Source of the DNA: Bacteroidota bacterium
Lineage (GTDB): Bacteria > Bacteroidota > Bacteroidia > Bacteroidales > GCA-2748055
Reading direction: 5' to 3'
Assembly: GCA_003648635.1 (NCBI GenBank)
Contig: QMPQ01000007.1
Location: 1 to 35,356 of the forward strand
DNA length: 35,356 nucleotides
Made by a program: the position numbers and the translations under genes. The notes beneath the pieces were generated by a model. The model saw nothing but the letters and a program-made list of their open reading frames with translations. It was not told the origin of the DNA and did not search any database. Position 1 is the first letter of the stretch. The number at the start of each line of letters is the position of its first letter. Below are positions 9,854-19,439 of the stretch, piece by piece.

Positions 9854-10366
9854 TTAGTAGGTGATTTCGCCCAAACCCTGCAGATCGAATATCATATTTA
9901 CCTCATCAATAAGGCCCCACATATCTATGTGTCCCGTGGCTCCTTCAAAACGTCCGTCCCCTTCCAGGATTGCATAATGGTATATGAGTCCCAGATCCTC
10001 ATCTATCGAATAACCAATGACCATCGTGAAAATATGGTCCCCATTAGCGGCTGTCAATATCCCTCTTATGGGATGAATCGGATTGAAATTGGCATCCAGG
10101 CAATAGGTATTTTGAACCTTAAAAGCCCCCAGATGCGTGGCATGACCTGTGCCATCAAGTAAAATTTGAAATCCTGATTCAGTGCACTCCGCATTGGCAA
10201 CCACAGCCATGGTTCCTGAGGATTCATGAATCTTTAAGGTTTTGGTAACAAGTTTTGCTCCTTTTAAAAAATTATCTCCGGAATCCGAATCAGGGATTAC
10301 ACTCTCTTTGGTGCAGCTGAAAACAAATAACAAAATAACAAATAAAGCAGTGCTTGCTTTTTTCAT
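9854..10366 (-). CDS. Hypothetical lipoprotein
   Basis: Start trimmed to M16 of the ORF: MKKASTALFVILLFVFSCTKES (lipobox); Gly-rich beta-type sequence. Confidence 0.7.
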   Translation of the reverse strand: MKKASTALFVILLFVFSCTKESVIPDSDSGDNFLKGAKLVTKTLKIHESSGTMAVVANAECTESGFQILLDGTGHATHLGAFKVQNTYCLDANFNPIHPIRGILTAANGDHIFTMVIGYSIDEDLGLIYHYAILEGDGRFEGATGHIDMWGLIDEVNMIFDLQGLGEITY

Positions 10367-10558
10367 AATTAAACATTTTAATTTGTGTAAAAAAATTGCC
10401 TGTAGTAACACTAATGCAGTGTCGGAGAGAGAAATGGCTTTTTATTTCGGAATTTAAATTCACAATATATAAGATACAAAGTCAAATAAAAGGGGATATA
10501 AAAAAGTCCAATTCGAAGGTCGATTAATCGCTAGCAAAACACATCAACCCTGTAAAAG

Positions 10559-11686
10559 ATGTCTTCTTCCACCAACAGTGAACTGCAATACCAGATCGCA
10601 TTAGCCATGGCCCCGGCCATCGGACCAATTACCGCCCGAAAACTCATCAAAAAGAGCGGGTCGGCCAGGGCTGTATTCAGACAGAACAAAGCTATCCTGG
10701 AAAAGATTGAAGGCATTGGTCCGGTGGTTTCAGGATCTCTCTCTTCAGCCTCGCTGCTTCACCAGGCTGAAAAAGAGCTGGAGTTTCTTGATCGGTATCG
10801 CATTTCAGCGTTCTATTTTAAAGACGCAGAATACCCGGCACGGCTAAAGGAGTGCGAGGATGCTCCCATCCTGTTATATACCCGTGGTAGCAAAGGATTA
10901 AATTCAAAAAGAGCCTTAAGTGTTGTGGGAACCAGAAAAGCCTCCTCCTACGGGAAGGAACTTTGCCGTTCCATAGTCCTGGATCTGAGTTGCATGATCA
11001 ACGACCTGGTGATTATCAGCGGGCTGGCCTTTGGCATCGATGTTATTGCTCACCGGGCAGCACTTGAAGGTGGGATTCCAACAGTGGCCGTGCTGGGACA
11101 TGGCCTTAGCACGCTTTATCCCCATGCCCACCGGGAAACGGCAAAAAAGATTTGTGGACAGGGTGCCTTAGTCACAGACTTCCATTCGGGTATGGGACCG
11201 GAGCGTAACAATTTTCTCCGACGCAACCGCATCATCGCAGGAATGGCCGATGCCACCCTGGTGGTCGAATCGGCCTCATCAGGAGGAGCCCTGATCACTG
11301 CAGATATGGCCTCCTCCTATCAAAGGGATGTTCTGGCGGTTCCCGGACGTTCTACGGATGAGCGATCTAGAGGTTGCAATGGACTTATCAAGAAAAATGT
11401 GGCGGCCATGGTTGAATCTGCCCAGGATGTAATCGACCATCTGAACTGGACAGATGATATTACTCAAACCCCAAAGCATCGTTCCAAAAAAATCTCTTTT
11501 ACTGAGCAAGAGAAGCAAGTGCTCGAGTTAATGACTATGCATAATGGTTTAAGACCAGAAGAGCTTAGCTCCTTTTCAGACATTCCCATCCCTACTATGC
11601 TCTCACTGCTTACCCAAATGGAACTGAAAAGATGGGTCCGTGTAGAGCCTGGAAACCTGTATCAAACCATAGTTGACCTCTCCTGA
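10559..11686 (+). CDS. dprA: DNA-processing protein DprA/Smf
   Basis: 375 aa; SVVGTRKASSYGKELCRSIV, IISGLAFGIDVIAHRAAL, VLGHGL, NRIIAGMADATLVVESASSGGALITADMA; C-terminal winged-helix-like region. Confidence 0.95.
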   Translation: MSSSTNSELQYQIALAMAPAIGPITARKLIKKSGSARAVFRQNKAILEKIEGIGPVVSGSLSSASLLHQAEKELEFLDRYRISAFYFKDAEYPARLKECEDAPILLYTRGSKGLNSKRALSVVGTRKASSYGKELCRSIVLDLSCMINDLVIISGLAFGIDVIAHRAALEGGIPTVAVLGHGLSTLYPHAHRETAKKICGQGALVTDFHSGMGPERNNFLRRNRIIAGMADATLVVESASSGGALITADMASSYQRDVLAVPGRSTDERSRGCNGLIKKNVAAMVESAQDVIDHLNWTDDITQTPKHRSKKISFTEQEKQVLELMTMHNGLRPEELSSFSDIPIPTMLSLLTQMELKRWVRVEPGNLYQTIVDLS

Positions 11687-11813
11687 ACAAGGGATGTGCC
11701 TAATCTATGTAAGCTGATAATGTTTAATGACATACGGAGTACATGATAAAGGGCATATGCAACTGTGCTAAATAATTTTAGATTTACTCCCGTCGAACCC
11801 AATAAAAAAAGAT

Positions 11814-13154
11814 ATGGATCCAAAAGTTGAACAATTCATGGCCAAAATCAAGGCCAAAAACCCATCAGAACCAGAGTTTTACCAGGCAGTCCACGAAGTG
11901 GCTGAATCACTGATTCCCTACATAGAAGAGAATCCAAAATACAAGCATGCCAAGATTCTTGAGAGAATCGCCGAACCCGAGAGGGTCATTATGTTCAGGA
12001 TTCCCTGGATAAATGACAAAGGTGATGTGGAGATCAACAGAGGTTACAGGATAGAGATGAACTCTGCCATCGGGCCCTACAAAGGTGGTCTGCGTTTTCA
12101 CCCTACAGTAAACCTTGGAATTTTGAAATTTCTTGCCTTTGAGCAGGTATTGAAAAACAGCCTTACCACCCTGCCCATGGGAGGCGGTAAAGGAGGATCC
12201 GACTTTGATCCCAAAGGAAAATCAGATAACGAAGTGATGCGCTTCTGCCAGAGTCTTATGACAGAACTTAACCGGCATATCGGACCCAATACAGATGTAC
12301 CTGCTGGGGACATCGGAGTGGGCGGTCGTGAGATTGGTTACCTGTTTGGTCAGTATAAGCGTATCAAGAATGAATTTACCGGGGTGCTTACAGGAAAAGG
12401 CCTTGAATGGGGTGGTAGCCTGATCAGGCCCGAAGCCACCGGATACGGCGCAGTCTATTTTGCAGAAGAGATGCTAAAAGTCAAAGGTGATTCTCTTAAG
12501 GGAAAGATTGCCACTGTTTCCGGATCGGGAAATGTGGCCCAGTTTGCCGTTCAAAAATTAACTGAACTTGGTGGGAAAGCGGTCACCATGTCCGATTCTG
12601 CAGGAGCCATTTATGATCCCGAAGGTATTGATGCTGAAAAGCTGGCCTGGGTGATGGATCTGAAAAACAACCGCAGAGGCCGCATCAAAGAGTATGCAGA
12701 GCATTTCGGCTGTGAATACTTTGAAGGAAAGCGCCCATGGCACGTGAAGTGTGATGTGGCCTTCCCATCCGCAACCGAGAATGAGATCGATAAGAATGAT
12801 GCTGAAACCCTGGTTAAAAATGGTTGCTATTTGATCAGTGAAGGAGCAAACATGCCATCCACACCTGATGCCATTGAGGTATACATGGAAAAGAAAATTC
12901 TCTATGGCCCTGGCAAAGCTGCCAACGCAGGGGGTGTTGCTGTATCCGGACTCGAAATGACCCAGAACAGTATGAGGCTTCCATGGTCGAGGGAAGAGGT
13001 GGACAGCCGCCTGCAGACTATTATGAAAAATATACATCAAACCTGTGTGGATTTCGGTACAGAAGCGGATGGTTACGTTAACTATGTGAACGGAGCCAAC
13101 ATTGGCGGTTTTGTGAAGGTAGCCGATGCCATGCTGGCACAAGGAGTTGTATAA
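11814..13154 (+). CDS. gdhA: NADP-type glutamate dehydrogenase
   Basis: 446 aa; GPYKGGLRFHPTVNLGILKFLAFEQVLKNSLTTLPMGGGKGGSDFDPKGKSD, ATGYGAVYFAEEML, NAGGVAVSGLEMTQN. Confidence 0.96.
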   Translation: MDPKVEQFMAKIKAKNPSEPEFYQAVHEVAESLIPYIEENPKYKHAKILERIAEPERVIMFRIPWINDKGDVEINRGYRIEMNSAIGPYKGGLRFHPTVNLGILKFLAFEQVLKNSLTTLPMGGGKGGSDFDPKGKSDNEVMRFCQSLMTELNRHIGPNTDVPAGDIGVGGREIGYLFGQYKRIKNEFTGVLTGKGLEWGGSLIRPEATGYGAVYFAEEMLKVKGDSLKGKIATVSGSGNVAQFAVQKLTELGGKAVTMSDSAGAIYDPEGIDAEKLAWVMDLKNNRRGRIKEYAEHFGCEYFEGKRPWHVKCDVAFPSATENEIDKNDAETLVKNGCYLISEGANMPSTPDAIEVYMEKKILYGPGKAANAGGVAVSGLEMTQNSMRLPWSREEVDSRLQTIMKNIHQTCVDFGTEADGYVNYVNGANIGGFVKVADAMLAQGVV

Positions 13155-13193
13155 TCCCTTCCCCTGAGGGACTATATATAATGGAGTAGTTTG

Positions 13194-13245
13194 ACCCAGG
13201 GTGCTTAACAAGGCGGTAATGCGCTTATTAGCACCCTGGGTTTTT
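13194..13245 (+). terminator. Intrinsic terminator after gdhA with long arms and structured loop
   Basis: Perfect 12-bp arms ACCCAGGGTGCT (13194-13205) / AGCACCCTGGGT (13230-13241) followed by TTTTT. Confidence 0.85.
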
Positions 13246-13267
13246 CTTCTATTTACTATCGATAATG

Positions 13268-13275
13268 TATGTTTG
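13268..13275 (+). promoter_or_regulatory. Candidate -7 element TATGTTTG for tatD
   Basis: Exact TAnnTTTG match 15 nt before the tatD ATG. Confidence 0.4.
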
Positions 13276-13290
13276 TAGCCGCAAACTAAA

Positions 13291-14076
13291 ATGTATACCG
13301 ACTCACATACACACCTATACCTGGATGCCTTTGAAGACGATAGGGATCAAATGATCCAAAGGGCCATCGAATCTGGTGTAAGTCGAATGTTGCTACCCAA
13401 TATCGACAGCTCATCCATCGGCCCCCTGTTTGCTCTTGCAGAACGTTTTCCGGACCACTGTTTTCCAATGATGGGCTTGCATCCCACATCAGTTAAGGAG
13501 AATTACCAGGAGGAGCTAATGCGCATTGAGGAAGCTTTAGATCACAAAGATATTATTGCCATCGGTGAGACAGGTATTGACCTTTACTGGGATAAAACTT
13601 TTCTAAAGGAGCAAGAGAAGGTTTTTAGTACTCAGATTGCCTGGGCCATGAAACTTGATCTTCCTCTGGTGATTCATGCAAGGGATTCTTTTCAGGAAAT
13701 ATTTGCTGTCCTGGACAGAGCCGGAGGTCCAGAACTCCGAGGAGTGTTCCATAGTTTTACAGGTGGACCGGCCGAACTGGAGCGTGCGCTTTCCTATAAC
13801 TTTATGATAGGCATCAATGGCATTGTCACTTTCAAGAACTCGAATCTGGCAGAGGTCGTCAGTAAAATTCCCTTAAACAGGCTCCTTCTGGAGACCGATG
13901 CCCCTTTTCTGGCGCCAGTACCTCACAGGGGAAGGAGAAATGAGAGCAGTTACCTGCTTGAAACTGCTGCTAAAGTGGCAGATATTCATAACTTGAACAA
14001 AGAAGAGATCGCCAGGATCACTTCTGTAAACGCTGAGCTATTGTTTCGCCTAAAACCCCAATATGAACCCAGATAA
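13291..14076 (+). CDS. tatD: TatD family hydrolase
   Basis: 261 aa; YTDSHTHLYLDAF, GETGIDLYW, LPLVIHARDS, GVFHSFTG, LLLETDAPFLAPVPHRGRRNE. Confidence 0.93.
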   Translation: MYTDSHTHLYLDAFEDDRDQMIQRAIESGVSRMLLPNIDSSSIGPLFALAERFPDHCFPMMGLHPTSVKENYQEELMRIEEALDHKDIIAIGETGIDLYWDKTFLKEQEKVFSTQIAWAMKLDLPLVIHARDSFQEIFAVLDRAGGPELRGVFHSFTGGPAELERALSYNFMIGINGIVTFKNSNLAEVVSKIPLNRLLLETDAPFLAPVPHRGRRNESSYLLETAAKVADIHNLNKEEIARITSVNAELLFRLKPQYEPR

Positions 14077-15100
14077 ACCCACCATATTAATAATTTATAC
14101 AGGTGGCACCATCGGTATGATTAATGACCCGGCCAATGGTTCATTGAAGCCCTTCGATCTTAATAAGATCATGGAGCACATCCCCGAAATCAAAAGCCTG
14201 GGCTACCGAATCGAATCCCACAGTTTTGATTCACCCATAGACTCTTCTGAGATTGAACCGGCCATTTGGACCCGAATCGCCGAAATCATCGAAGAGAACT
14301 ATCAGGCCTTTGATGGATTTGTCATATTGCACGGAACCGATACCATGGCCTATTCGGCTTCAGCACTCAGTTTTATGCTGGAAGACCTGGCGAAACCGGT
14401 CATTTTTACAGGCTCCCAACTTCCCATCGGGGCCCTGAGAACAGATGGAAAGGAGAACCTGATCACCTCCATCGTGATTGCAGCGGCAAAAGAATTTGAC
14501 AAGCCGGTAGTCCCGGAAGTGTGTGTGTATTTTGAGAGTAAACTCGCGCGCGGAAACAGAACCACCAAAGTCAGTGCCGAACAGTTTAATGCCTTTCAGT
14601 CTGCCAACTATCCCTACCTTGCAAATGCAGGAGTACATATTATATATCACAGGGAAGCCATCAGGTATCCGGGGGAACCAAAGGAACTTGTGGTTCACAA
14701 AGAGTTTAACAATCATATTGCAATCCTGAAACTGTTTCCTGGAATAACATCGGAATATATGGATGCAGTTCTTGGATACCAAGAATTGAAAGGTTTGGTT
14801 CTGGAGACCTACGGTGCCGGAAATGCTCCCACAGAATCCTGGTTTCTGGAGAGAATAAAAATAGCAATTGAAAAGGGGGTGGTCATTTTAGATGTGACAC
14901 AATGTATCAAAGGGAGTGTTGAGCTGGGAAGATATGAAACCAGCAGGCATCTTTTAAATGCCGGGGTAATAAGCGGTTACGATATTACAACGGAAGCTGC
15001 CACCACCAAAATGATGATTCTGCTGGCGCAGAATCTGGATGATGAAGAGGTTAAAATGCTTTTAAATAAATCGCTGAAGGGAGAAATCACTCTGCCTTGA
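14063..15100 (+). CDS. ansA: Type I L-asparaginase
   Basis: 345 aa; ILIIYTGGTIGM, FVILHGTDTMAYSASALSFML, VIFTGSQLPI, LVLETYGAGNAP. Overlaps tatD by 14 nt. Confidence 0.93.
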   Translation: MNPDKPTILIIYTGGTIGMINDPANGSLKPFDLNKIMEHIPEIKSLGYRIESHSFDSPIDSSEIEPAIWTRIAEIIEENYQAFDGFVILHGTDTMAYSASALSFMLEDLAKPVIFTGSQLPIGALRTDGKENLITSIVIAAAKEFDKPVVPEVCVYFESKLARGNRTTKVSAEQFNAFQSANYPYLANAGVHIIYHREAIRYPGEPKELVVHKEFNNHIAILKLFPGITSEYMDAVLGYQELKGLVLETYGAGNAPTESWFLERIKIAIEKGVVILDVTQCIKGSVELGRYETSRHLLNAGVISGYDITTEAATTKMMILLAQNLDDEEVKMLLNKSLKGEITLP

Positions 15101-15241
15101 GTGCTAGTTTTAATATTTTTTTGTATTTTTCGCCGCAAATTTCTCCCGAGTGAAAGGATGTAATCTGATACGGGAGTAGTTCTTACAAAATTCTGAAGAT
15201 AAGCGGGTTTGAGTGGCCCAGTTAGTCTTTACAGGTATAAC

Positions 15242-15329
15242 GGAGAGGTGCAGGAGTGGTTTAACTGGCACGCCTGGAAAGCGTGTGTACCTCAAAAGGG
15301 TACCGAGGGTTCGAATCCCTCCCTCTCCG
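15242..15329 (+). tRNA. tRNA-Ser (anticodon GGA)
   Basis: GGAGAGG/CCTCTCC acceptor pair, anticodon loop CTGGAAA, long variable arm (TGTGTACCTCAAAAGGGTACC), GGTTCGAATCC T-arm. CCA not encoded. Confidence 0.95.
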
Positions 15330-15436
15330 CATTTTTCTTTTACAAATCGTATATTTACACTAACTTGTATAAATCATTAACCTAATTAAGGAAATATTTA
15401 ACGTTAAATAATAAAGTAAAACAAACAAACAACACC

Positions 15437-16249
15437 ATGAAAAAATTATTTGCATTGATAGCCGTATTCGGGATGCTTTTTATGGGAGCATCAATCTTTG
15501 CACAGGATGAAACAACGGATAGTCCTGCTGCTGAAGAGACCACACAGGTTGCTGAAGAGGTTGTACCTGAGCCCGTAGCTGCTGAACCAGCTGCCGAAGA
15601 AAAAGGTGGAATTGCAGTACTGCACACCACCCTGAAGACCAAATTCATTGAAGGTGGCGCCAGTTTTATGGGCGCTGTGCTTCTGTGCTTGATTTTCGGT
15701 CTGGCTCTGTCTTTTGAAAGGGTTATTTACCTGAACCTTGCCGCTACCAATACTGACAAGCTTCTCCAGGAAGTTGAAGAAGCGCTGAACAGTGGCGGAG
15801 TTGAAGCTGCCAAAGAATTATGCCGCAACACCCGCGGTCCTGTAGCCAGTATCTTTTACCAGGGTCTGGATCGTATCGATGAAGGAATTGATGTGGTCGA
15901 AAAATCAGTTGTATCCTATGGTAGTGTACAGATGGGCCTTATGGAGAAAAACCTTAGCTGGATCTCCTTGTTTATCGCCATCGCTCCTATGCTTGGTTTC
16001 ATGGGTACAGTAATTGGTATGATCGATGCATTTGATCAAATCCAGATACAGGGAGATATGTCTCCAACCGTTGTAGCGGGTGGTATCAAGGTCGCCCTTA
16101 TTACAACTGTTACCGGTCTGATGGTGGCCATCATCCTCCAGATTTTCTACAATTACCTGATATCTCAAATTGACGGTATCGTCAATAAGATGGAAGACTC
16201 TTCTATCTCACTTGTAGACATGCTGGTAAAACATAAACTTAAAAAATAA
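15437..16249 (+). CDS. exbB: ExbB/TolQ/MotA-family proton channel protein
   Basis: 270 aa; signal-like N-terminus, Ala/Glu-rich linker, IAIAPMLGFMGTVIGMIDAFDQIQ and VALITTVTGLMVAIILQIFYN. Confidence 0.9.
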   Translation: MKKLFALIAVFGMLFMGASIFAQDETTDSPAAEETTQVAEEVVPEPVAAEPAAEEKGGIAVLHTTLKTKFIEGGASFMGAVLLCLIFGLALSFERVIYLNLAATNTDKLLQEVEEALNSGGVEAAKELCRNTRGPVASIFYQGLDRIDEGIDVVEKSVVSYGSVQMGLMEKNLSWISLFIAIAPMLGFMGTVIGMIDAFDQIQIQGDMSPTVVAGGIKVALITTVTGLMVAIILQIFYNYLISQIDGIVNKMEDSSISLVDMLVKHKLKK

Positions 16250-16255
16250 GAAGCT

Positions 16256-16918
16256 ATGGCTTTTTCTAAATTAACAAAAATCATTTTGTGGGTGGTTGCT
16301 GGAATCTCCCTCATCGTGGTTCTTTTCTTCTACATCGGACCCAAGACCGTCGGTGATTATGACGCACTGGTGGACCGGGTTGATGACGCACTGGCCGGTG
16401 TGGATATTACTCCATTAGCCCCTATGCCTGTCATAGATACATCTCTGACAGACTCTATTGCTATTGCTGAGAATATTGCCGCCGTCCAGCAAGCTGAAGA
16501 GGAGCATCTTGCTGCAGCAACTGCGGCGGCCGAGGCTCCACAGAAAACTGTCAAAGAACTGACAACTGGCTGGGAAGCTCTACTCTATTTTCGTACCGAT
16601 ATAGCACTGATGTGGGCATATATCCTTATTCTCATCACTTTGATTGCTGCTATCGCGTTTCCGCTTGTTGCTGTAATTTCCAACCCCAAAGCCCTCATAA
16701 GGTTACTGATAGTACTTGCAGGTTTTGCAGTGTTGGTGGTGGTTTCATACCTGTTGGCCAGCGATACAGCCATGGAAATCATTGGTTACGATGGAACAGG
16801 AAACACTGATCCGGGAACCTTGAAGATGGTCGATACAGTCTTGTTTGTGACCTATATGCTGTTTGGATTGGCTCTTGGATCAATTCTCTATGCCATTACT
16901 TCAAAGGCATTTAAATAA
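16256..16918 (+). CDS. Membrane protein encoded between exbB and exbD
   Basis: 220 aa; several hydrophobic helices; 6 nt after exbB. Confidence 0.8.
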   Translation: MAFSKLTKIILWVVAGISLIVVLFFYIGPKTVGDYDALVDRVDDALAGVDITPLAPMPVIDTSLTDSIAIAENIAAVQQAEEEHLAAATAAAEAPQKTVKELTTGWEALLYFRTDIALMWAYILILITLIAAIAFPLVAVISNPKALIRLLIVLAGFAVLVVVSYLLASDTAMEIIGYDGTGNTDPGTLKMVDTVLFVTYMLFGLALGSILYAITSKAFK

Positions 16919-16942
16919 GAATCACTAGAAAAACAAAAACCG

Positions 16943-17578
16943 ATGGCATCAAGAGAAACACCGGAAGTAAATGGAGGATCACTGGCTGATATTGCCTTTC
17001 TCCTGTTAATATTCTTCCTGGTTACTACTACCATGGATACCGACACCGGGATCACCAGGCTGTTGCCTCCAGAACCCGATCCAGAACAGGAAGATGTTGA
17101 AGTGAGGGTAAACAAGCGAAATGTGCTGGTGGTGCTTCTCAACCGAAGCGACCTGCTGATGGTGGGTGGAGAAGTAATGGATAGGCTTGCTTTGAAAGAC
17201 AAGACCATTGAGTTCTTCACCAATCCGCTGTACAAAGAAGATCTGCCAGTTATGGAAGAGACTGAAATACAGTTTCCTCCTGGTAGTTCATCTCTTCTTC
17301 CCGAAGATGGAATGTGGAGGGGCGAGGTCTCCAAAGGGGTGATTTCGCTTCAAAACGACCGTTCAACCACCTACGGGAAATACCTGCAGGTTCAGAACGA
17401 GTTAGTTGCAGCGGTAAACACTTTGAGAAATGACTTCTGTAACCTATACTTCGACAAGGATTACAGTGAGCTAAACACAAATAATCCCATTGAAGAGGAG
17501 ATACAGCTGGGAATCCGGAAGAGGTATAAGATGAATATTTCCGAATCGGAACCTAAAAGTATAGGAGGGCGTAACTAA
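16943..17578 (+). CDS. exbD: ExbD/TolR-family protein (longer paralogue)
   Basis: NGGSLADIAFLLLIFFLVTTTMDTDTGITRLLPPEP is the ExbD N-terminal TM signature. Confidence 0.87.
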   Translation: MASRETPEVNGGSLADIAFLLLIFFLVTTTMDTDTGITRLLPPEPDPEQEDVEVRVNKRNVLVVLLNRSDLLMVGGEVMDRLALKDKTIEFFTNPLYKEDLPVMEETEIQFPPGSSSLLPEDGMWRGEVSKGVISLQNDRSTTYGKYLQVQNELVAAVNTLRNDFCNLYFDKDYSELNTNNPIEEEIQLGIRKRYKMNISESEPKSIGGRN

Positions 17579-18078
17579 TGTCTAAATTCAGAAAAAAAGG
17601 TGGGAAAGGTCTTCAGAAGATCAACACCTCTTCTCTTCCCGACATTGTTTTCATGCTGTTGTTCTTTTTCATGGTGGCAACAACAATGAGGGAAACTGAG
17701 ATTCAGGTAAGAGTTAAAGTTCCTGAAGCCACAGAGGTAAAGAAGCTGGAGAAGAAATCTCTTGTGAGTTACATCTACATCGGACGCCCCATTGCACACG
17801 TGGCCAGGATGTATGGAACTGAACCCCTGATTCAGCTTAATGACAAGCTGGTCAGTGAGGAGGGTATCCCCTATGAGGCGATTCAGGACTTTGTTCTGTT
17901 TGAGAGGGAAAAACTTCCCGAAGCTGATAAGAGCAAAATGGTCATATCCATGAGGGTCGACCAGGATATTTCTATGGGTAAAGTAGATGATGTGAAACAG
18001 TCGCTCAGAAGAGCAAAAGCTTTGATTATCAACTATTCTGCTAAGAAGGAATATAGAAATCAGGGAAGACAAAGGTAA
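17578..18078 (+). CDS. exbD: ExbD/TolR-family protein (second paralogue)
   Basis: INTSSLPDIVFMLLFFFMVATTMRETEIQVRVKVPEA; start shares 1 nt with the preceding stop. Confidence 0.88.
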   Translation: MSKFRKKGGKGLQKINTSSLPDIVFMLLFFFMVATTMRETEIQVRVKVPEATEVKKLEKKSLVSYIYIGRPIAHVARMYGTEPLIQLNDKLVSEEGIPYEAIQDFVLFEREKLPEADKSKMVISMRVDQDISMGKVDDVKQSLRRAKALIINYSAKKEYRNQGRQR

Positions 18079-18099
18079 CAGGATTAGATCCAAACATAC

Positions 18100-18134
18100 A
18101 GAGGGCGCCCATATGGGTTGCCCTCTTTTTTTTT
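18100..18134 (+). terminator. Intrinsic terminator after the exbD cluster
   Basis: AGAGGGC / GCCCTCT arms (18100-18106, 18120-18126), inner GCCC-ATAT-GGGT, then a run of T. Confidence 0.88.
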
Positions 18135-18194
18135 CTTATACTCAGCCATATATAGTTTCGCAGCTGAAATAAGAAAACCTGAAGAGAATAAGGG

Positions 18195-19178
18195 TTATTC
18201 GTATAGGGCGGCGTAAACCTGGTCAACCATGTCCTGGAAGGTCTCAGGCTGATCAAAGAGAGAACGTTTCTTCATGAAGCGCTCTGTGTGGTATAATAGC
18301 TTGGTTTTATCTGAGCCTGTATACTTTTCTATGGAACTATCAAAGTAGAGCTCACTGATGTTTTTATCGTACAGTTTCTTTACCGAGTTCCCGATGCCAA
18401 AAAGCAGGTAATATTTGGAGATCTGTTTGGCCGGATTCTCATAGTCGCAATAGATTTTATCCACGTAGGTTCCATTCTCATAAATCACCACCTCCCTGAC
18501 AAATCCCTCATAGGTATAGAAGACCCACTCCCCATGGCGCTGGCGTGTCTTTTTAAATCCCTGGACCTTGATGGTCCCATCATTATAAAATTCCATCTCG
18601 GGCACATACATCTTACCACTGGGTGCCTTTAGTTTGCCATTCACCAGGTTTCGGTCCTCAATGCCGAAATAACTCAGATAAGGCATGTCACGAATAATCT
18701 CCTCCGGATTTGAGGCATCTTCAGGCTTCTGGTAATTGGCACCAGCAAATACCTCTTCTGCTTGCTCAATAAACAGCTCCTGTTCATAAATACCATCCTC
18801 ATAAGCCTTCCTATCCCTCAATTTGGAAATAAGAAGCCCCATATCGCTGTGTTGGCTGCCACTCAGATCTGCCAGTCCCATGGATGTAAGAATCAACTCC
18901 TTTTCATTTCTGAAGAGAAAGGTGTTGAGTTTATCATGATGCAGAATCCTCAGGTTCTTGTACTCCTTGAACCAACGCTGGCCCCGGGTCTGGTTCCGCT
19001 CCTTCCCATATACCAGTGTAATGCGGACATTCCGTTGATCAGCCTGCTGAAACCTCAGGATAACACTTTCATGTAATTTCAGCACCGGGGCGAAGAAAAC
19101 AATCTCATTGTTGGCCTCCGAAATCATACGGTCAATCTGGTATGATGTCCCAACAGGTGACAGGAATTCAGCAGCCAT
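18195..19178 (-). CDS. PLD-like domain protein with MORN/YwqK-like C-terminal region
   Basis: 327 aa; EANNEIVFFAPVLKL, ILHHDKLNTFLFRNEKELILTSMGLADLSGSQHSDMGLLIS resembles a PLD-like HxK core; MEFYNDGTIKVQGFKKTRQRHGEWVFYTYEGFVREVVIYENGTYVDK resembles MORN-type repeats. Confidence 0.65.
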   Translation of the reverse strand: MAAEFLSPVGTSYQIDRMISEANNEIVFFAPVLKLHESVILRFQQADQRNVRITLVYGKERNQTRGQRWFKEYKNLRILHHDKLNTFLFRNEKELILTSMGLADLSGSQHSDMGLLISKLRDRKAYEDGIYEQELFIEQAEEVFAGANYQKPEDASNPEEIIRDMPYLSYFGIEDRNLVNGKLKAPSGKMYVPEMEFYNDGTIKVQGFKKTRQRHGEWVFYTYEGFVREVVIYENGTYVDKIYCDYENPAKQISKYYLLFGIGNSVKKLYDKNISELYFDSSIEKYTGSDKTKLLYHTERFMKKRSLFDQPETFQDMVDQVYAALYE

Positions 19179-19294
19179 AAATTCTATCCTAAAAGTTATA
19201 TCAATTTGTTCCTAACGAAATTATAGAAAAAACAAACCCCTTTCAAAGGAAATATTAACAGTCAAAGGCTTTGAGAAAGTTTCCTTTCGGGTAG

Positions 19295-19323
19295 AAAAAA
19301 AAAGCCCTGATCAAATCAGGGCT
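19295..19323 (-). terminator. Intrinsic terminator after tRNA-Arg
   Basis: AGCCCTGAT-CAA-ATCAGGGCT hairpin; + strand A-run at 19295-19303 becomes the U-tract on the minus strand. Confidence 0.85.
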
Positions 19324-19337
19324 GAAAGTTATGTATG

Positions 19338-19410
19338 TGACTCCAGGAGGACTCGAACCCCCACCATGGGAACCGGAATCCCACGTTCTATCCAGTTAAA
19401 CTATGGAGCC
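19338..19410 (-). tRNA. tRNA-Arg (anticodon CCG)
   Basis: Minus strand GGCTCCA...TGGAGTC acceptor, anticodon stem TGGGA/TCCCA with loop TTCCGGT, T-arm GGTTCGAGTCC. CCA not encoded. Confidence 0.93.
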
Positions 19411-19439
19411 GGAATGGACCGCAAAGTTAATATTTTTTG

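Noticed and set aside
12558-13211. 217-aa minus-strand ORF
   Set aside because: Antisense to gdhA, a strong conserved CDS; translation shows no family features.
15242-15329. tRNA-Ser as a possible integration site
   Set aside because: No integrase nearby, no repeat of the tRNA 3' end found, and flanks are ordinary genes.
19338-19410. tRNA-Arg as a possible integration site
   Set aside because: No integrase or mobile gene nearby; followed by a normal terminator.
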